Shown piece after piece: positions 1 to 7,786 of a DNA stretch of 10,389 nucleotides. The translations under genes were made by a program, and so were the position numbers. The DNA comes from Actinomycetes bacterium (GTDB lineage: Bacteria; Actinomycetota; Actinomycetes; Actinomycetales; Microbacteriaceae): contig JAEYUT010000034.1 of assembly GCA_023432305.1 (NCBI GenBank), positions 1-10,389 on the forward strand, written 5' to 3'. The notes below the pieces were generated by a model. The model had not been told where the DNA came from. It made no database searches and saw only the letters and a list, made by a program, of their open reading frames with translations. The first letter of the stretch is position 1. Every line of letters begins with the position of its first letter.

Positions 1-47
1 CGCTGCGCGCCCGCTTCGACGATCCGGAGCCGTTCGAAGAAGGCTGA
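1..47 (+). CDS. C-terminal end of an upstream gene (possibly primosomal protein N', priA)
   Basis: The only + frame that gives a sensible tail reads LRARFDDPEPFEEG and stops at TGA 45-47, 35 bases before fmt. The start lies outside the window. Fourteen residues are too few to identify a family from sequence. The guess of priA rests on gene order, because in many actinobacteria a PriA-like helicase gene lies directly upstream of fmt. Peptide deformylase (def) is the other common neighbour of fmt and cannot be excluded. The acidic, charged tail and the codon use match the rest of the window, so it is probably a real gene end. Confidence 0.45.
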   Translation, partial: LRARFDDPEPFEEG

Positions 48-70
48 CACCCGGGCGGCGTCCGGCAGGG

Positions 71-82
71 CAGAATCGAAGG
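71..82 (+). promoter_or_regulatory. Putative leaderless promoter -10 for fmt
   Basis: CAGAAT (71-76) matches the A and final T of the actinobacterial TANNNT -10 and is followed by exactly six bases before the ATG at 83. Transcription starting about seven bases after the hexamer would begin on the start codon. The GAAGG at 78-82 abuts the ATG and is too close to work as a Shine-Dalgarno. A CTGACA at 44-49 resembles a -35, but it lies 21 bases upstream of the hexamer, longer than usual. Inference only. Confidence 0.4.
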
Positions 83-1003
83 ATGCCCCTTCGCATCGTC
101 TTCGCCGGAAGTCCCGCCGCGGCTGTCCCGAGCCTGCGCGCTCTTCTCGACGGGCCGCACGAGGTCGTGGCGGTCGTCACCCGCGAGGACGCTCCCCAGG
201 GGCGCAAGCGTGTGCTCACCCAGACGCCCGTCGCCGATGTGGCCGACGAGGCGGGGGTGCCGGTCATCAAGGCGAACCGGCTCTCGACGGTCGCCGACGA
301 GCTCCTCGCGCTGAACGCCGATCTGGGTGTCGTCGTCGCCTACGGCGGCCTCATCCGCGAGCCGATTCTGTCGGCACCCGCGCACGGATGGATCAACCTG
401 CACTTCTCGCTCCTTCCGCGCTGGCGCGGTGCCGCACCCGTGCAGCGCGCGATCATCGCCGGCGACGCCGAGACGGGCGCTGCGGTGTTCCAGCTCGTGG
501 AGGAGCTGGACGCGGGGCCGGTGTTCGCGATGGAGGCGACCCCCATCGGGGCCGTGCAGACGGCAGGTCACCTGCTCGACCAGCTGAGCGTGTCGGGTGC
601 GCGGCTGCTCGCGCGCGTCGTCGACGACATCGCCGAGGGCACCGCTCTCGCGACGGAGCAGGTGGGCGCGGTCACCCTCGCCCCGAAGCTCGGGCTCGAG
701 GACGGTCGGATCGATTGGACGCGGTCCGCAGCCGAGGTGTTCGCGCGGGTGAGGGGCGTGACGCCCGAGCCGGGGGCGACGACGGTGCTCGACGGGGAGC
801 GGTTCAAGATCCACGAGGCGGCGATCGCGCACGACGCGCCTGCTCTCGCGCCCGGTGCGGTCGCGCTCCGCGGCAGGTCGGTGCATGTCGGCACCGGCGA
901 TGTGCCGCTTGAGCTGCTCCAGGTGCAGCCGGCCGGCAAGAAGGCGATGAGTGCCGCCGATTGGTGGCGTGGGCGCACGGCCGAGACGACGGTGTTCGCG
1001 TGA
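83..1003 (+). CDS. fmt: Methionyl-tRNA formyltransferase
   Basis: Fmt transfers a formyl group from 10-formyl-tetrahydrofolate to Met-tRNA(fMet) in the cytoplasm, before translation initiation. The 306-residue product has the family's usual length. The N-terminal Rossmann-type formyltransferase domain (about 1-200) opens with IVFAGSP and carries the active-site set: Asn105 and His107 in INLHFSLLPRWRG, and Asp143 in ELDAGPV. The signature HxSLLPRWRGAAP is intact, with Phe108 where E. coli has Gly. Residues about 205-306 form the C-terminal tRNA-binding domain. The ATG at 83 gives the expected start, with no in-frame extension supported. Its stop overlaps the rsmB GTG as GTGA, so the two are probably co-translated. 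Both act on translation machinery. Family assignment is secure. Confidence 0.97.
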   Translation: MPLRIVFAGSPAAAVPSLRALLDGPHEVVAVVTREDAPQGRKRVLTQTPVADVADEAGVPVIKANRLSTVADELLALNADLGVVVAYGGLIREPILSAPAHGWINLHFSLLPRWRGAAPVQRAIIAGDAETGAAVFQLVEELDAGPVFAMEATPIGAVQTAGHLLDQLSVSGARLLARVVDDIAEGTALATEQVGAVTLAPKLGLEDGRIDWTRSAAEVFARVRGVTPEPGATTVLDGERFKIHEAAIAHDAPALAPGAVALRGRSVHVGTGDVPLELLQVQPAGKKAMSAADWWRGRTAETTVFA

Positions 1004-2379
1004 GTCGCATCCAGCCCGCGCGCCGCGTGGCCTTCGATGTCCTGAACGCTGTTCAGGAGAGCGACGCCTACGCGAACCTCCTGCTTCCGGTGCGCATCCG
1101 GGAGGCGAAGCTCGATGGCGCCGACGCCGGCTTCGCCACCGAGATCGTGTACGGCACCCTGCGCATGCAGGGGTATTACGACCGCATCCTCGAGATCGCC
1201 GCGAAGCGCCCGATCACGAAGCTCGACGCGCCCGTGCGCAGCGTGCTGCGGATGAGCGCCCACCAGCTGCTCGGGATGCGGGTGGCCCCGCACGCGGTGC
1301 TGTCGGAGGCCGTCGAGCTCGTGAAGAAGGCCCGCGTGGGGTCGGCGTCCGGATTCGTGAACGGCGTTCTGCGCACCATCTCGCGTTCAGATGCCGACGC
1401 GTGGCGGGAGCGGGCGCTCGACGGTCTGTCGGGAGATGCCCGTCTCGGGATCGAGCACTCGCACCCGGAGTGGGTCGTCGGCGCGCTGCGCGCCTCGCTT
1501 GAGGCCGAAGGAGCGGGGGATCAGCTCGCCGAGCTGCTTGCCGCCGACAACGTCGCACCGCGCGTCGCCTTCGCCGCGCTTCCCGGCCTCGCGGATCCGG
1601 CGGAGCTCGTCGCGGGGGACACCTTCGAGCCGGGCCGGCTGTCGCCCGTCGCCCTCGCAGCGGCGGGCGGTGATCCCTCCCGCATCGCCGAGGTCGCAGC
1701 GGGGCGTGTGCGGGTTCAGGATGAGGGATCCCAGCTTGCCGCCCTCGCGCTCACTCGCGTGCGGCCCGTCGTCGCCGGCGAGTCCTGGCTGGATGTGTGC
1801 GCCGGCCCCGGTGGCAAGGCCGCTCTGCTCGCCGCGGAGGCGGCTCTGGGTGGTGCGCACCTCACCGCGAACGAGATGGTTCCCGCCCGCGCGGGGCTCG
1901 TGCGGAATGCTCTCGCCGTGTTCGGCGACGGTCCGGATGCGCCGGTCGTCGTCGAAGGGGATGGTCGTCGCTTCGCCGGCGAGTCTGCGCGCTTCGACCG
2001 CATCCTCCTGGACGCGCCGTGCACGGGCCTCGGCGCGCTGCGCCGTCGCCCCGAGGCGCGCTGGCGCAAGTCCGCCGCCGACCTCGCCGACCTCGTGGCG
2101 CTCCAGGCGCAGCTCCTCGACGCGGCGATCGCGGCACTCGCCCCGGGCGGCGTGCTCGCCTACGTGACCTGCTCGCCGCATCCGGACGAGACGAACGCGC
2201 AGGTGGATGCCGCCCTCGCGCGTCACCCGCAGCTGCGCCGCATCGACACCCCCGAGGTGCTCGCCCGGATCGCGACGGCGCCACTCGAGCTCGCGCTGGG
2301 GGAGTCCGCCCAGCTGTGGCCGCACCGCAACGGAACCGATGCGATGTTCATCCAGCTCCTCACTACGGTGGAGGCATGA
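1000..2379 (+). CDS. rsmB: 16S rRNA (cytosine-967-C5)-methyltransferase RsmB
   Basis: RsmB (Sun/Fmu) methylates C967 of 16S rRNA using S-adenosylmethionine. The 459-residue product starts with a NusB-like RNA-binding domain (about 5-130; [11 protein letters not shown] near the start, then a TEIVYGTLR segment) and ends with a Rossmann methyltransferase domain. SAM motif I is [10 protein letters not shown] at 264-273. The two cysteines of the m5C mechanism are Cys341 in DAPCTGLG (motif IV) and Cys391 in TCSPHPDET (motif VI, the expected nucleophile). I chose the GTG at 1000 because it overlaps the fmt stop (GTGA). An in-frame ATG at 961 would add 13 residues inside fmt that are not family-like. 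The 3' end overlaps rpe by ATGA. The family is certain; exact site specificity is inferred from the family. Confidence 0.95.
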   Translation: MSRIQPARRVAFDVLNAVQESDAYANLLLPVRIREAKLDGADAGFATEIVYGTLRMQGYYDRILEIAAKRPITKLDAPVRSVLRMSAHQLLGMRVAPHAVLSEAVELVKKARVGSASGFVNGVLRTISRSDADAWRERALDGLSGDARLGIEHSHPEWVVGALRASLEAEGAGDQLAELLAADNVAPRVAFAALPGLADPAELVAGDTFEPGRLSPVALAAAGGDPSRIAEVAAGRVRVQDEGSQLAALALTRVRPVVAGESWLDVCAGPGGKAALLAAEAALGGAHLTANEMVPARAGLVRNALAVFGDGPDAPVVVEGDGRRFAGESARFDRILLDAPCTGLGALRRRPEARWRKSAADLADLVALQAQLLDAAIAALAPGGVLAYVTCSPHPDETNAQVDAALARHPQLRRIDTPEVLARIATAPLELALGESAQLWPHRNGTDAMFIQLLTTVEA

Positions 2380-3044
2380 GCACCGCCCGCATCCAGCCGA
2401 GCATCCTCTCCGCCGATTTCGCCAACATGCAGGCGGAGGTCGAGCGCATCCGCAGCGCCGACGGCGTGCATGTGGACGTCATGGACAACCACTTCGTGCC
2501 CAACCTCACCTTCGGCCCGCAGATGGTCGCCGCGGTGCAGCGCATCTCGCCGATCCCGCTGGATGTGCACCTGATGATCACGGATGCCGATCGCTGGGCG
2601 CCCGGCTACGCGGAGCTGGGTGCGTTCTCGGTGACGTTCCACGCCGAGGCGACCGAGAATCCCGTCGCCCTCGCGCGCCGCATCCGCGAGATCGGATCGC
2701 GCGCGTCGATCGCCCTCAAGCCGGGCACCGCCGTCGAGCCGTACCTGGATCTGCTGCCCGAGTTCGATCAGGTGCTCGTGATGACGGTCGAGCCCGGCTT
2801 CGGCGGCCAGAGCTTCATGCCCGAGATGATGCCGAAGCTGCGCACCCTGCGCACCGCGGCCGAGCGCCACGGCATCGACCTGTGGCTGCAGGTCGACGGC
2901 GGCATCGCCCTCGACACGATCGCGATCGCCGCCGAGGCAGGGGCCGACACCTTCGTCGCCGGCTCCGCCGTCTACGGCGCCGCCGACATCGACGCCGCGA
3001 TCACGGGGCTCCGCGACGCCGCGCTCGGCGCGCACGCGCACTGA
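2376..3044 (+). CDS. rpe: Ribulose-phosphate 3-epimerase
   Basis: Rpe interconverts D-ribulose 5-phosphate and D-xylulose 5-phosphate in the pentose phosphate pathway, in the cytoplasm. The 222-residue length is normal for this TIM barrel. PSILSADF at the N terminus is the family signature. Metal ligands are visible: His32 and Asp34 in HVDVMD, His65 in DVHLM, and Asp174 in VDGGI. Asp34 and Asp174 are also the expected acid/base pair. The phosphate-binding loop [10 protein letters not shown] is at 138-147. The ATG overlaps the rsmB stop as ATGA, and the GGAGG at 2370-2374 is only one base from the ATG, so initiation probably relies on coupling. With the downstream his and trp genes, this pathway supplies ribose 5-phosphate for PRPP. 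Confidence 0.97.
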   Translation: MSTARIQPSILSADFANMQAEVERIRSADGVHVDVMDNHFVPNLTFGPQMVAAVQRISPIPLDVHLMITDADRWAPGYAELGAFSVTFHAEATENPVALARRIREIGSRASIALKPGTAVEPYLDLLPEFDQVLVMTVEPGFGGQSFMPEMMPKLRTLRTAAERHGIDLWLQVDGGIALDTIAIAAEAGADTFVAGSAVYGAADIDAAITGLRDAALGAHAH

Positions 3045-3048
3045 GCCG

Positions 3049-3591
3049 ATGTCCGCTGAGCCCATGCCCGCGGTCACGATCCGTCCGGCTGAGGGGCGAG
3101 ACGCCGACGACCTCGCCGAGCTGCACGTCGAGACGTGGCGCCAGACCTACGCCCATCTGCTGCCGGCCGACTACTTCACCGACGAGCACCTGGCGTCTCG
3201 GCGTGCCATGTGGCGCGACACGCTCGACGCCGTGGGCGACGACGTGATCCGCATCGCCGAGCACGACTCTCGCATCGCCGGGTTCGCATGGATGGGGTTC
3301 GCCTCGGAGGAGGACAGCCACCTCGCGCGCCGGCAGCTGAAAGCGCTGTACGTGGACGCGCTCTTTCACGGCGAAGGTGTCGGGCAGCGCCTGTTCGATG
3401 CTGTGCAGACCGATGATCCGCTCGTGCTCTGGGTGCTGCGGGACAACGCCCGCGCGATCGCCTTCTACGAGCGCAACGGGTTCCGCCGCGACGGCGTCGA
3501 GCGTCAGACGCGCACCGTCAGCGAATTCGTGATCTGCCGGATGGTGCGCTCCGCGCGGTCCATGCCCCCATCTGCGAGACTGGACGAATGA
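3049..3591 (+). CDS. GNAT family N-acetyltransferase, substrate unknown
   Basis: The 180-residue product is a single GNAT domain that should transfer acetyl from acetyl-CoA to an amine. VTIRPAEGRDADDLAELH (9-26) is the first strand and helix. TWRQTYAHLLPADYF (29-43) is the substrate-side helix typical of one broad subfamily. LYVDALFHGEGVGQRLF (100-116) is motif A, with the acetyl-CoA pyrophosphate loop HGEGVGQ. DNARAIAFYERNGF (132-145) is motif B. The start is uncertain: ATG 3049 lies four bases after the rpe stop without a Shine-Dalgarno, and ATG 3064 (Met6) would also keep the whole domain. The stop overlaps the FKBP gene by ATGA. Nothing in the sequence or the context fixes the substrate; protein, small-molecule or antibiotic acetylation are all possible. 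Confidence 0.88.
   Translation: MSAEPMPAVTIRPAEGRDADDLAELHVETWRQTYAHLLPADYFTDEHLASRRAMWRDTLDAVGDDVIRIAEHDSRIAGFAWMGFASEEDSHLARRQLKALYVDALFHGEGVGQRLFDAVQTDDPLVLWVLRDNARAIAFYERNGFRRDGVERQTRTVSEFVICRMVRSARSMPPSARLDE
3576..3587 (+). promoter_or_regulatory. Possible leaderless promoter -10 for the FKBP gene
   Basis: GAGACT (3576-3581) sits inside the end of the GNAT gene, exactly six bases before the ATG at 3588. It keeps the A and T of TANNNT but has G at the first position. No Shine-Dalgarno precedes the ATG and no good -35 is visible. The spacing is identical to that at fmt and hisE. Weak inference. Confidence 0.28.
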
Positions 3592-3956
3592 CTGACAAGA
3601 CCAAGCCCGAGATCGACTTCATCGAGGGCCCTGCCCCCACCGAGCTCGTCATCACCGACCTCGAAGTCGGCACCGGAGCCGAGGCGTACCCCGGCGCGAC
3701 CGTCGACGTGCACTACGTGGGCGTCGACTTCGAGACCGGCGAGCAGTTCGACGCCAGCTGGGACCGCGGTGCGTCCATCCAGTTCCCGCTCTCCGGCCTC
3801 ATCAAGGGCTGGCAGGAGGGCATCCCCGGCATGAAGGTCGGCGGTCGCCGCCAGCTGGTGTGCCCGCCCGCCATGGCGTACGGCCCCGCGGGCTCCGGTC
3901 ACCGACTCGGCGGGCGCACGCTCGTGTTCGTGATCGACCTGCTCGACGTCAAGTAA
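3588..3956 (+). CDS. FKBP-type peptidyl-prolyl cis-trans isomerase, cytosolic single-domain
   Basis: This enzyme catalyses cis-trans isomerisation of Xaa-Pro bonds in protein folding. The 122 residues hold one FKBP domain (about 18-122) after a short charged N-terminal tail. There is no signal peptide, lipobox or membrane segment, so it should be cytosolic. The aromatic active-site pocket is conserved by comparison with FKBP12: Tyr43 (VHYVG), Phe54-Asp55 (FDAS), Phe66, Leu71-Ile72 and Trp75 (SGLIKGW), Tyr98 (AYGPAG) and Phe114. The order WQEGIPGMKVGGRRQL then CPPAMAYG is classical. The ATG overlaps the GNAT stop (ATGA). It ends 28 bases before hisE with no terminator-like hairpin, so transcription may run on into the his genes. 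A link to histidine synthesis is not implied by the family. Confidence 0.95.
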   Translation: MTDKTKPEIDFIEGPAPTELVITDLEVGTGAEAYPGATVDVHYVGVDFETGEQFDASWDRGASIQFPLSGLIKGWQEGIPGMKVGGRRQLVCPPAMAYGPAGSGHRLGGRTLVFVIDLLDVK

Positions 3957-3972
3957 GCCCTCGCGCGCCCGG

Positions 3973-3984
3973 TAGCCTTGACAG
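3973..3984 (+). promoter_or_regulatory. Putative leaderless promoter -10 for hisE and the his-trp run
   Basis: TAGCCT (3973-3978) is a good TANNNT match placed exactly six bases before the GTG at 3985, so a transcript could begin on the start codon. No Shine-Dalgarno is present in the 28-base gap after the FKBP gene. The -35 region (about 3948-3955) shows nothing convincing. This is the first plausible promoter for hisE-hisG-hisF-hisI-trpE. No his attenuator fits, because there is no leader with a histidine codon run. Confidence 0.45.
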
Positions 3985-4248
3985 GTGAAGACCTTCGACT
4001 CCCTCTTCGAGGAGCTCAGCTCCAAGGCTGCCGCGCGCCCTGAGGGCTCGCGCACGGTGCAGGAGCTCGACGCGGGCGTTCACGCCATCGGCAAGAAGAT
4101 CGTCGAGGAGGCGGCCGAAGTCTGGATGGCGGCCGAGTACCAGTCGGACGCCGACGCGGCCGAGGAGATCTCGCAGCTGCTCTACCACCTCCAGGTGCTG
4201 ATGCTCGCGAAGGGTCTCACCCTGCAGGACGTGTACCGACATCTGTGA
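3985..4248 (+). CDS. hisE: Phosphoribosyl-ATP pyrophosphatase
   Basis: HisE hydrolyses phosphoribosyl-ATP to phosphoribosyl-AMP and pyrophosphate, the second step of histidine synthesis. The 87-residue product is a stand-alone HisE of the all-alpha NTP pyrophosphatase (MazG-like) superfamily. Seen: [17 protein letters not shown] (8-24) at the N terminus, then [16 protein letters not shown] (35-50), where Glu41, Glu42 and Glu45 are the expected Mg ligands, and [15 protein letters not shown] (60-74) with further acidic ligands. I chose the GTG at 3985 because it gives the standard N terminus [11 protein letters not shown]. HisI lies separately at 5893, so this organism has split hisE and hisI rather than the fused hisIE of enterobacteria. 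hisG follows after 47 bases. Confidence 0.96.
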   Translation: MKTFDSLFEELSSKAAARPEGSRTVQELDAGVHAIGKKIVEEAAEVWMAAEYQSDADAAEEISQLLYHLQVLMLAKGLTLQDVYRHL

Positions 4249-4295
4249 ACCCATGACCCCCCAGCCATGAGAGTTCGCAACCAGAAAGTCACACC
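4249..4295 (+). promoter_or_regulatory. hisE-hisG spacer with a weak start signal
   Basis: This 47-base gap is the only real spacer inside the his cluster. It holds no hairpin and no histidine-rich leader peptide. AGAAAG (4283-4288) is a poor Shine-Dalgarno seven bases before the hisG ATG. Read another way, GAAAGT (4284-4289) is a -10-like hexamer exactly six bases before the ATG, the same spacing as at fmt and hisE. I cannot decide between the two readings. Confidence 0.25.
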
Positions 4296-5135
4296 ATGTT
4301 GAGAATCGCCGTGCCCAACAAGGGCACGCTGTCCGAGACCGCCGTCGAGATGCTCCGCGAGGCCGGCTACGCCACACGGCGCGACCAGAAGGAGCTCATC
4401 GTCTCCGACCTGCGGAACGATGTCGAGTTCTTCTACCTGCGCCCGCGCGACATCGCCACCTATGTCGGCTCCGGTGCCCTGGATGTGGGCATCACGGGCC
4501 GCGACCTGCTGCTCGACTCGCACTCGCCTGCGATCGAGGTCGACGCCCTCGACTTCGGCGCCTCCACGTTCCGCTTCGCGGGACCCATCGGGGAGTTCGA
4601 GACGCTTCAGGATCTCGAGGGCCGCCGCGTGGCGACCAGCTACGACGCGCTCGTGCGCGACTTCCTCGAGGCCAACGGAGTGAACGCCACCGTCGTGCGC
4701 CTCGATGGCGCGGTCGAGTCGGCCGTGCGTCTGGGGGTCGCGGATGCCGTGGCCGATGTGGTCGAGACCGGCTCCACCCTCAAGAAGCAGGGCCTGGAGA
4801 TCTTCGGACCTGTCATCCTGCAGTCCACCGCCGTCATGATCGCCGCGCGCGAGAACATCGAGGGCATGGACACGCTGCGGCGCCGCATCCAGGGCGTCAT
4901 GGTGGCACGTCAGTACGTGCTCATCGACTACGACCTTCCGGCGGACCTCGTCGACGAGGCGTCGAAGATCGCGGGAGGTCTCGAGTCGCCCACCGTCTCG
5001 CCGCTGCGCGAGAGCGGCTGGGTGGCTGTGCGCGTCATGGTGCCGCGCGGCGACATGAACCAGGTGATGGATGACCTCTATGCCCTCGGCGCCCGCGCGA
5101 TCCTCGTGAGCGCGATCCACGCGGCGAGGCTCTGA
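4296..5135 (+). CDS. hisG: ATP phosphoribosyltransferase, long form
   Basis: HisG condenses ATP and PRPP to phosphoribosyl-ATP, the first committed and feedback-inhibited step of histidine synthesis. The 279 residues mark it as the long form, which carries its own C-terminal ACT-like regulatory domain (about 200-279) and needs no HisZ partner. The catalytic part opens with [14 protein letters not shown], a family hallmark. The PRPP-binding segment runs from Asp137 (DGAVESA) through [14 protein letters not shown] (149-162), close to the enteric LADAICDLVSTGATL motif. The C-terminal domain contains SPTVSPL, a segment expected near the histidine-binding site. The stop shares one base with the hisF ATG (TGATG). 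Allosteric inhibition by histidine is established for this family and inferred here. Confidence 0.97.
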   Translation: MLRIAVPNKGTLSETAVEMLREAGYATRRDQKELIVSDLRNDVEFFYLRPRDIATYVGSGALDVGITGRDLLLDSHSPAIEVDALDFGASTFRFAGPIGEFETLQDLEGRRVATSYDALVRDFLEANGVNATVVRLDGAVESAVRLGVADAVADVVETGSTLKKQGLEIFGPVILQSTAVMIAARENIEGMDTLRRRIQGVMVARQYVLIDYDLPADLVDEASKIAGGLESPTVSPLRESGWVAVRVMVPRGDMNQVMDDLYALGARAILVSAIHAARL

Positions 5136-5896
5136 TGAGCGTCGTCGTCCGCGTCATCCCCTGCCTCGACGTGGCCGCCGGCCGCGTCGTGAAGGGTGTC
5201 AAGTTCCAGGGTCTCCGCGATGCGGGCGACCCCGTCGAGCTCGCTGCGAAGTACTACGAGCAGGGTGCCGATGAGATCACGTTCCTCGATGTCACCGCGA
5301 CGGTCGAGGATCGCGCGACGATGTACGACACCGTCACCCAGACGGCGGAGCACGTCTTCATCCCGCTCACCGTCGGCGGCGGGGTGCGCAGCGCCGAGGA
5401 TGTCGCCCGTCTGCTCGGTGTGGGCGCCGACAAGATCGGCGTCAACTCGGCGGCGATCGCGCGTCCTGAGCTGATCGGCGAGATCGCCGACCGCTTCGGC
5501 TCGCAGGTGTGCGTGCTGTCGCTCGACGTGAAGCGCTCCGAGCGCACCCCGTCGGGTTTCGTCGTCACGACGCACGGCGGCCGCACCGAGACCGACCGCG
5601 ACGCCTTCGAGTGGGCCCGCGAGGCGATCGAGCGGGGCGCCGGTGAGCTTCTCGTGAACTCGATCGACGCCGACGGCACCAAGGAGGGCTTCGACCTGGA
5701 GCTCGTGCGCGCGATGCGCGAGCTGTCGAGCGTCCCCGTGATCGCGAGCGGAGGAGCGGGTGCGGCTCGCGACTTCGCCCCCGCGGTGCGCGCAGGTGCG
5801 GATGCGGTGCTCGCCGCCTCTGTGTTCCACAACGGCGAGCTCACCGTGGGAGATGTGAAGGCCGCCCTCGCATCCGACGGGATCCCGGTCCGATGA
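5135..5896 (+). CDS. hisF: Imidazole glycerol phosphate synthase, cyclase subunit
   Basis: HisF is a (beta-alpha)8 barrel that uses ammonia from HisH to turn PRFAR into imidazole glycerol phosphate and AICAR. The 253 residues equal the family norm. The two catalytic aspartates are Asp12 in IPCLDV and Asp131 in SLDVK. The N-terminal [12 protein letters not shown], the phosphate-binding VGGGVRS and the C-terminal [13 protein letters not shown] are all present. The start is ATG 5135, sharing one base with the hisG stop; GCGAGG (5124-5129) five bases upstream can serve as a ribosome-binding site. hisI follows with an ATGA overlap. Its glutaminase partner hisH and the isomerase hisA (priA in actinobacteria) are not in the window and must be encoded elsewhere. 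Confidence 0.97.
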   Translation: MSVVVRVIPCLDVAAGRVVKGVKFQGLRDAGDPVELAAKYYEQGADEITFLDVTATVEDRATMYDTVTQTAEHVFIPLTVGGGVRSAEDVARLLGVGADKIGVNSAAIARPELIGEIADRFGSQVCVLSLDVKRSERTPSGFVVTTHGGRTETDRDAFEWAREAIERGAGELLVNSIDADGTKEGFDLELVRAMRELSSVPVIASGGAGAARDFAPAVRAGADAVLAASVFHNGELTVGDVKAALASDGIPVR

Positions 5897-6252
5897 GCGT
5901 CGACGACATCCTCGCGCGAACCCGGTTCGCCGCCGACGGGCTGCTGCCGGCGATCATCCAGGACGACGCCACAGGGGACGTGCTCATGCTCGGCTACATG
6001 AACGCCGAGGCGCTGCGACGCACCCTCACGGAGGGTCGTGTGACGTTCTGGTCGCGCAGCCGCCAGGAGTTCTGGCGCAAGGGCGACACGTCGGGCCACC
6101 GTCAGTACGTGAAGTCGGCTGCGCTCGACTGCGACGGCGATACGCTTCTCGTCCGCGTCGAGCAGATCGGCGCAGCCTGCCACACCGGCGATCGCACCTG
6201 CTTCGACGCCGACCAGCTCGACCCCGTCATCGGGAACCCTGAGGAGGACTGA
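5893..6252 (+). CDS. hisI: Phosphoribosyl-AMP cyclohydrolase
   Basis: HisI opens the purine ring of phosphoribosyl-AMP to give ProFAR, the third step of histidine synthesis. It is a zinc- and magnesium-dependent cytoplasmic enzyme, normally a homodimer. The 119-residue protein is the stand-alone cyclohydrolase without a HisE domain. Expected Mg ligands are Asp79, Asp81 and Asp83 in ALDCDGDTL, and zinc ligands are Cys80, Cys96 and Cys103 (the last two in [11 protein letters not shown]). [10 protein letters not shown] (32-41) and [18 protein letters not shown] (52-69) are strong family signatures. The ATG overlaps the hisF stop (ATGA). The last codons contain the GAGGAGG that serves as ribosome-binding site for trpE, one base beyond the stop, which ties the his and trp blocks together. 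Confidence 0.97.
   Translation: MSVDDILARTRFAADGLLPAIIQDDATGDVLMLGYMNAEALRRTLTEGRVTFWSRSRQEFWRKGDTSGHRQYVKSAALDCDGDTLLVRVEQIGAACHTGDRTCFDADQLDPVIGNPEED
6241..6247 (+). promoter_or_regulatory. Strong Shine-Dalgarno for trpE inside the end of hisI
   Basis: GAGGAGG lies in the last hisI codons and ends six bases before the trpE GTG at 6254. It is the best match to the anti-Shine-Dalgarno that I see in the window and supports the GTG start. Most other junctions rely on overlap coupling or have no visible site. Confidence 0.7.
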
Positions 6253-6253
6253 C

Positions 6254-7786
6254 GTGACCACCACCCCGCGCGCCGAGTTCGACGCAGCCGTCGCCGCGGG
6301 GCACCGCGTCGTCCCGGTGCTTCGAGAGCTCTTCGCGGACGGCGAGACGCCCGTCGGCGTGTACCGGAAGGTCGCGGATGCGCGCCCCGGCACATTCCTG
6401 CTCGAATCCGCTGAGCAGGGCGGGATCTGGTCGCGGTGGTCCTTCGTGGGCGTCGGCTCGCGCGGTGTGCTCACGCAGGTGCGGGACGCCGACGGCGACC
6501 GCGCGGTGTGGATCGACTACGGGCTCGACGCGGAGCGCGCACTCGGCCCCGACGCACCGACTGCACCGCTCGACGCGGTCGCGCGGCTCTATGAGCGCTG
6601 GAGCACCCCCAAGCGCGAAGGTCACCCGCCGCTCACCGGCGGACTCGTCGGCTTCATCGGCTGGGAGGCGGTGCGTCAGCTCGAGCATCTTCCCGCGGTT
6701 CCTCCCGCCGAGGTGCCCGTTCCCGGGCAGGCGCTCTCCTTCGTATCGGAGCTCGTCGCGCTCGATCACCGCACCGGCACGGCGACGCTCATCGCGTCGG
6801 TGCTCAACGACGGCGTGCAGTCCGCCGACGATGCGTGGGACGACGCGCAGGCCCGTCTCGACGCTCTGCAGGCGGCGCTCGCGCAGCCCTCCCCGGCGCG
6901 CCTCGCCGAGGTCGATCTCGGAATCGCCGCACAGCCGCGCCCGCGCACCGAGCCGCAGGACTTCAAGGACGCCGTGGTGCGCTCGAAGGAATTCATCCGC
7001 GACGGCGATGTCTTCCAGGTCGTCATCTCGCAGCGCTTCGAGCATGAGCTCACATCCGAGCCTCTCGACGTGTACCGCGTGCTGCGCACCCTCAACCCGA
7101 GCCCCTACATGTACCTCTTGAGCCTGGAGACGCCGGAGGGGTCGCCGTATGCGATCGTCGGCTCGTCACCCGAGGCGCTCGTCAAGGTTCAGCAGGGGCG
7201 CGTCTTCACGCACCCGATCGCCGGTTCGCGTCCGCGCGGTGCGACGCCTGAACGCGACATCGAGCTCGCGGAGGAGCTGCTCGCCGACCCGAAGGAGCGC
7301 GCCGAGCACCTGATGCTCGTCGACCTCGCCCGCAATGATCTGTCGCGCGTGTGCTCCGCAGGCAGTGTGGAGGTGACGGAGTTCATGCAGGTGGAGCGCT
7401 TCAGCCACATCATGCACCTCGTCTCGAGCGTCGAGGGCGACCTGCGCCCCGGCGCCACCTCGGTCGACGCCTTCCGCGCGACCTTCCCGGCCGGCACCCT
7501 CTCGGGTGCGCCGAAGCCGCGCGCACTCGAGATCATCGACGAGCTCGAACTCGCCCAGCGCGGCGTGTACGGGGGAGTGGTCGGCTACTTCGACCTCGCC
7601 GGTGACGCAGATCTCGCGATCGCGATCCGCACGGCGACGCTCATCGGCGACACCGCCTATGTGCAGGCCGGCGCAGGCCTCGTCGCCGATTCCGACCCCG
7701 AGAGCGAGCACCAGGAGGCCCACAACAAGGCCGCCGCGCCGTTGCGTGCCGTCGCGGTCGCGAATGCGATGCGGAGGATCGGCTGA
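6254..7786 (+). CDS. trpE: Anthranilate synthase component I
   Basis: TrpE makes anthranilate from chorismate with ammonia delivered by the TrpG glutaminase, the first step of tryptophan synthesis. The 510 residues match stand-alone TrpE. LLESAE (49-54), including Ser52, is the tryptophan feedback site. The chorismate-binding domain (about 230-505) shows GDVFQVVISQRF, NPSPYMYLL, HPIAGSRPRG (His320; Ser325 replaces the usual Thr), HLMLVDLARNDL (352-363, Asp357), FPAGTLSGAPKPRA and the Mg-binding SDPESEHQE (Glu485, Glu488). PIAG and the feedback motif favour TrpE over PabB or a salicylate synthase. No trpG domain is fused and no trpG is adjacent. It starts one base after hisI and ends one base before the next gene, so it is part of the same run. 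Confidence 0.96.
   Translation: MTTTPRAEFDAAVAAGHRVVPVLRELFADGETPVGVYRKVADARPGTFLLESAEQGGIWSRWSFVGVGSRGVLTQVRDADGDRAVWIDYGLDAERALGPDAPTAPLDAVARLYERWSTPKREGHPPLTGGLVGFIGWEAVRQLEHLPAVPPAEVPVPGQALSFVSELVALDHRTGTATLIASVLNDGVQSADDAWDDAQARLDALQAALAQPSPARLAEVDLGIAAQPRPRTEPQDFKDAVVRSKEFIRDGDVFQVVISQRFEHELTSEPLDVYRVLRTLNPSPYMYLLSLETPEGSPYAIVGSSPEALVKVQQGRVFTHPIAGSRPRGATPERDIELAEELLADPKERAEHLMLVDLARNDLSRVCSAGSVEVTEFMQVERFSHIMHLVSSVEGDLRPGATSVDAFRATFPAGTLSGAPKPRALEIIDELELAQRGVYGGVVGYFDLAGDADLAIAIRTATLIGDTAYVQAGAGLVADSDPESEHQEAHNKAAAPLRAVAVANAMRRIG

Noticed and set aside
961..999. Longer rsmB start at ATG 961
   Set aside because: It would overlap fmt by 43 bases and add 13 non-conserved residues. GTG 1000 overlaps the fmt stop in the usual GTGA form.
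1797..2375. N-terminal extension of rpe into rsmB
   Set aside because: The extra residues are Arg/Pro-rich shadow sequence. The conserved PSILSADF signature begins eight residues after ATG 2376.
3957..3984. Intrinsic terminator after the FKBP gene
   Set aside because: The 28-base gap has no stable stem followed by a T-run, so I do not call one.
5254..6474. 406-codon open frame on the minus strand across hisF, hisI and trpE
   Set aside because: It mirrors three confidently identified genes. Long antisense frames are expected where third positions are GC-rich. The translation is rich in Ser, Arg and Pro and shows no family motif.
6254..7786. trpE as PabB or salicylate/isochorismate synthase
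   Set aside because: The LLES tryptophan-feedback motif, the PIAG motif and the location directly before trpC and trpB favour TrpE.
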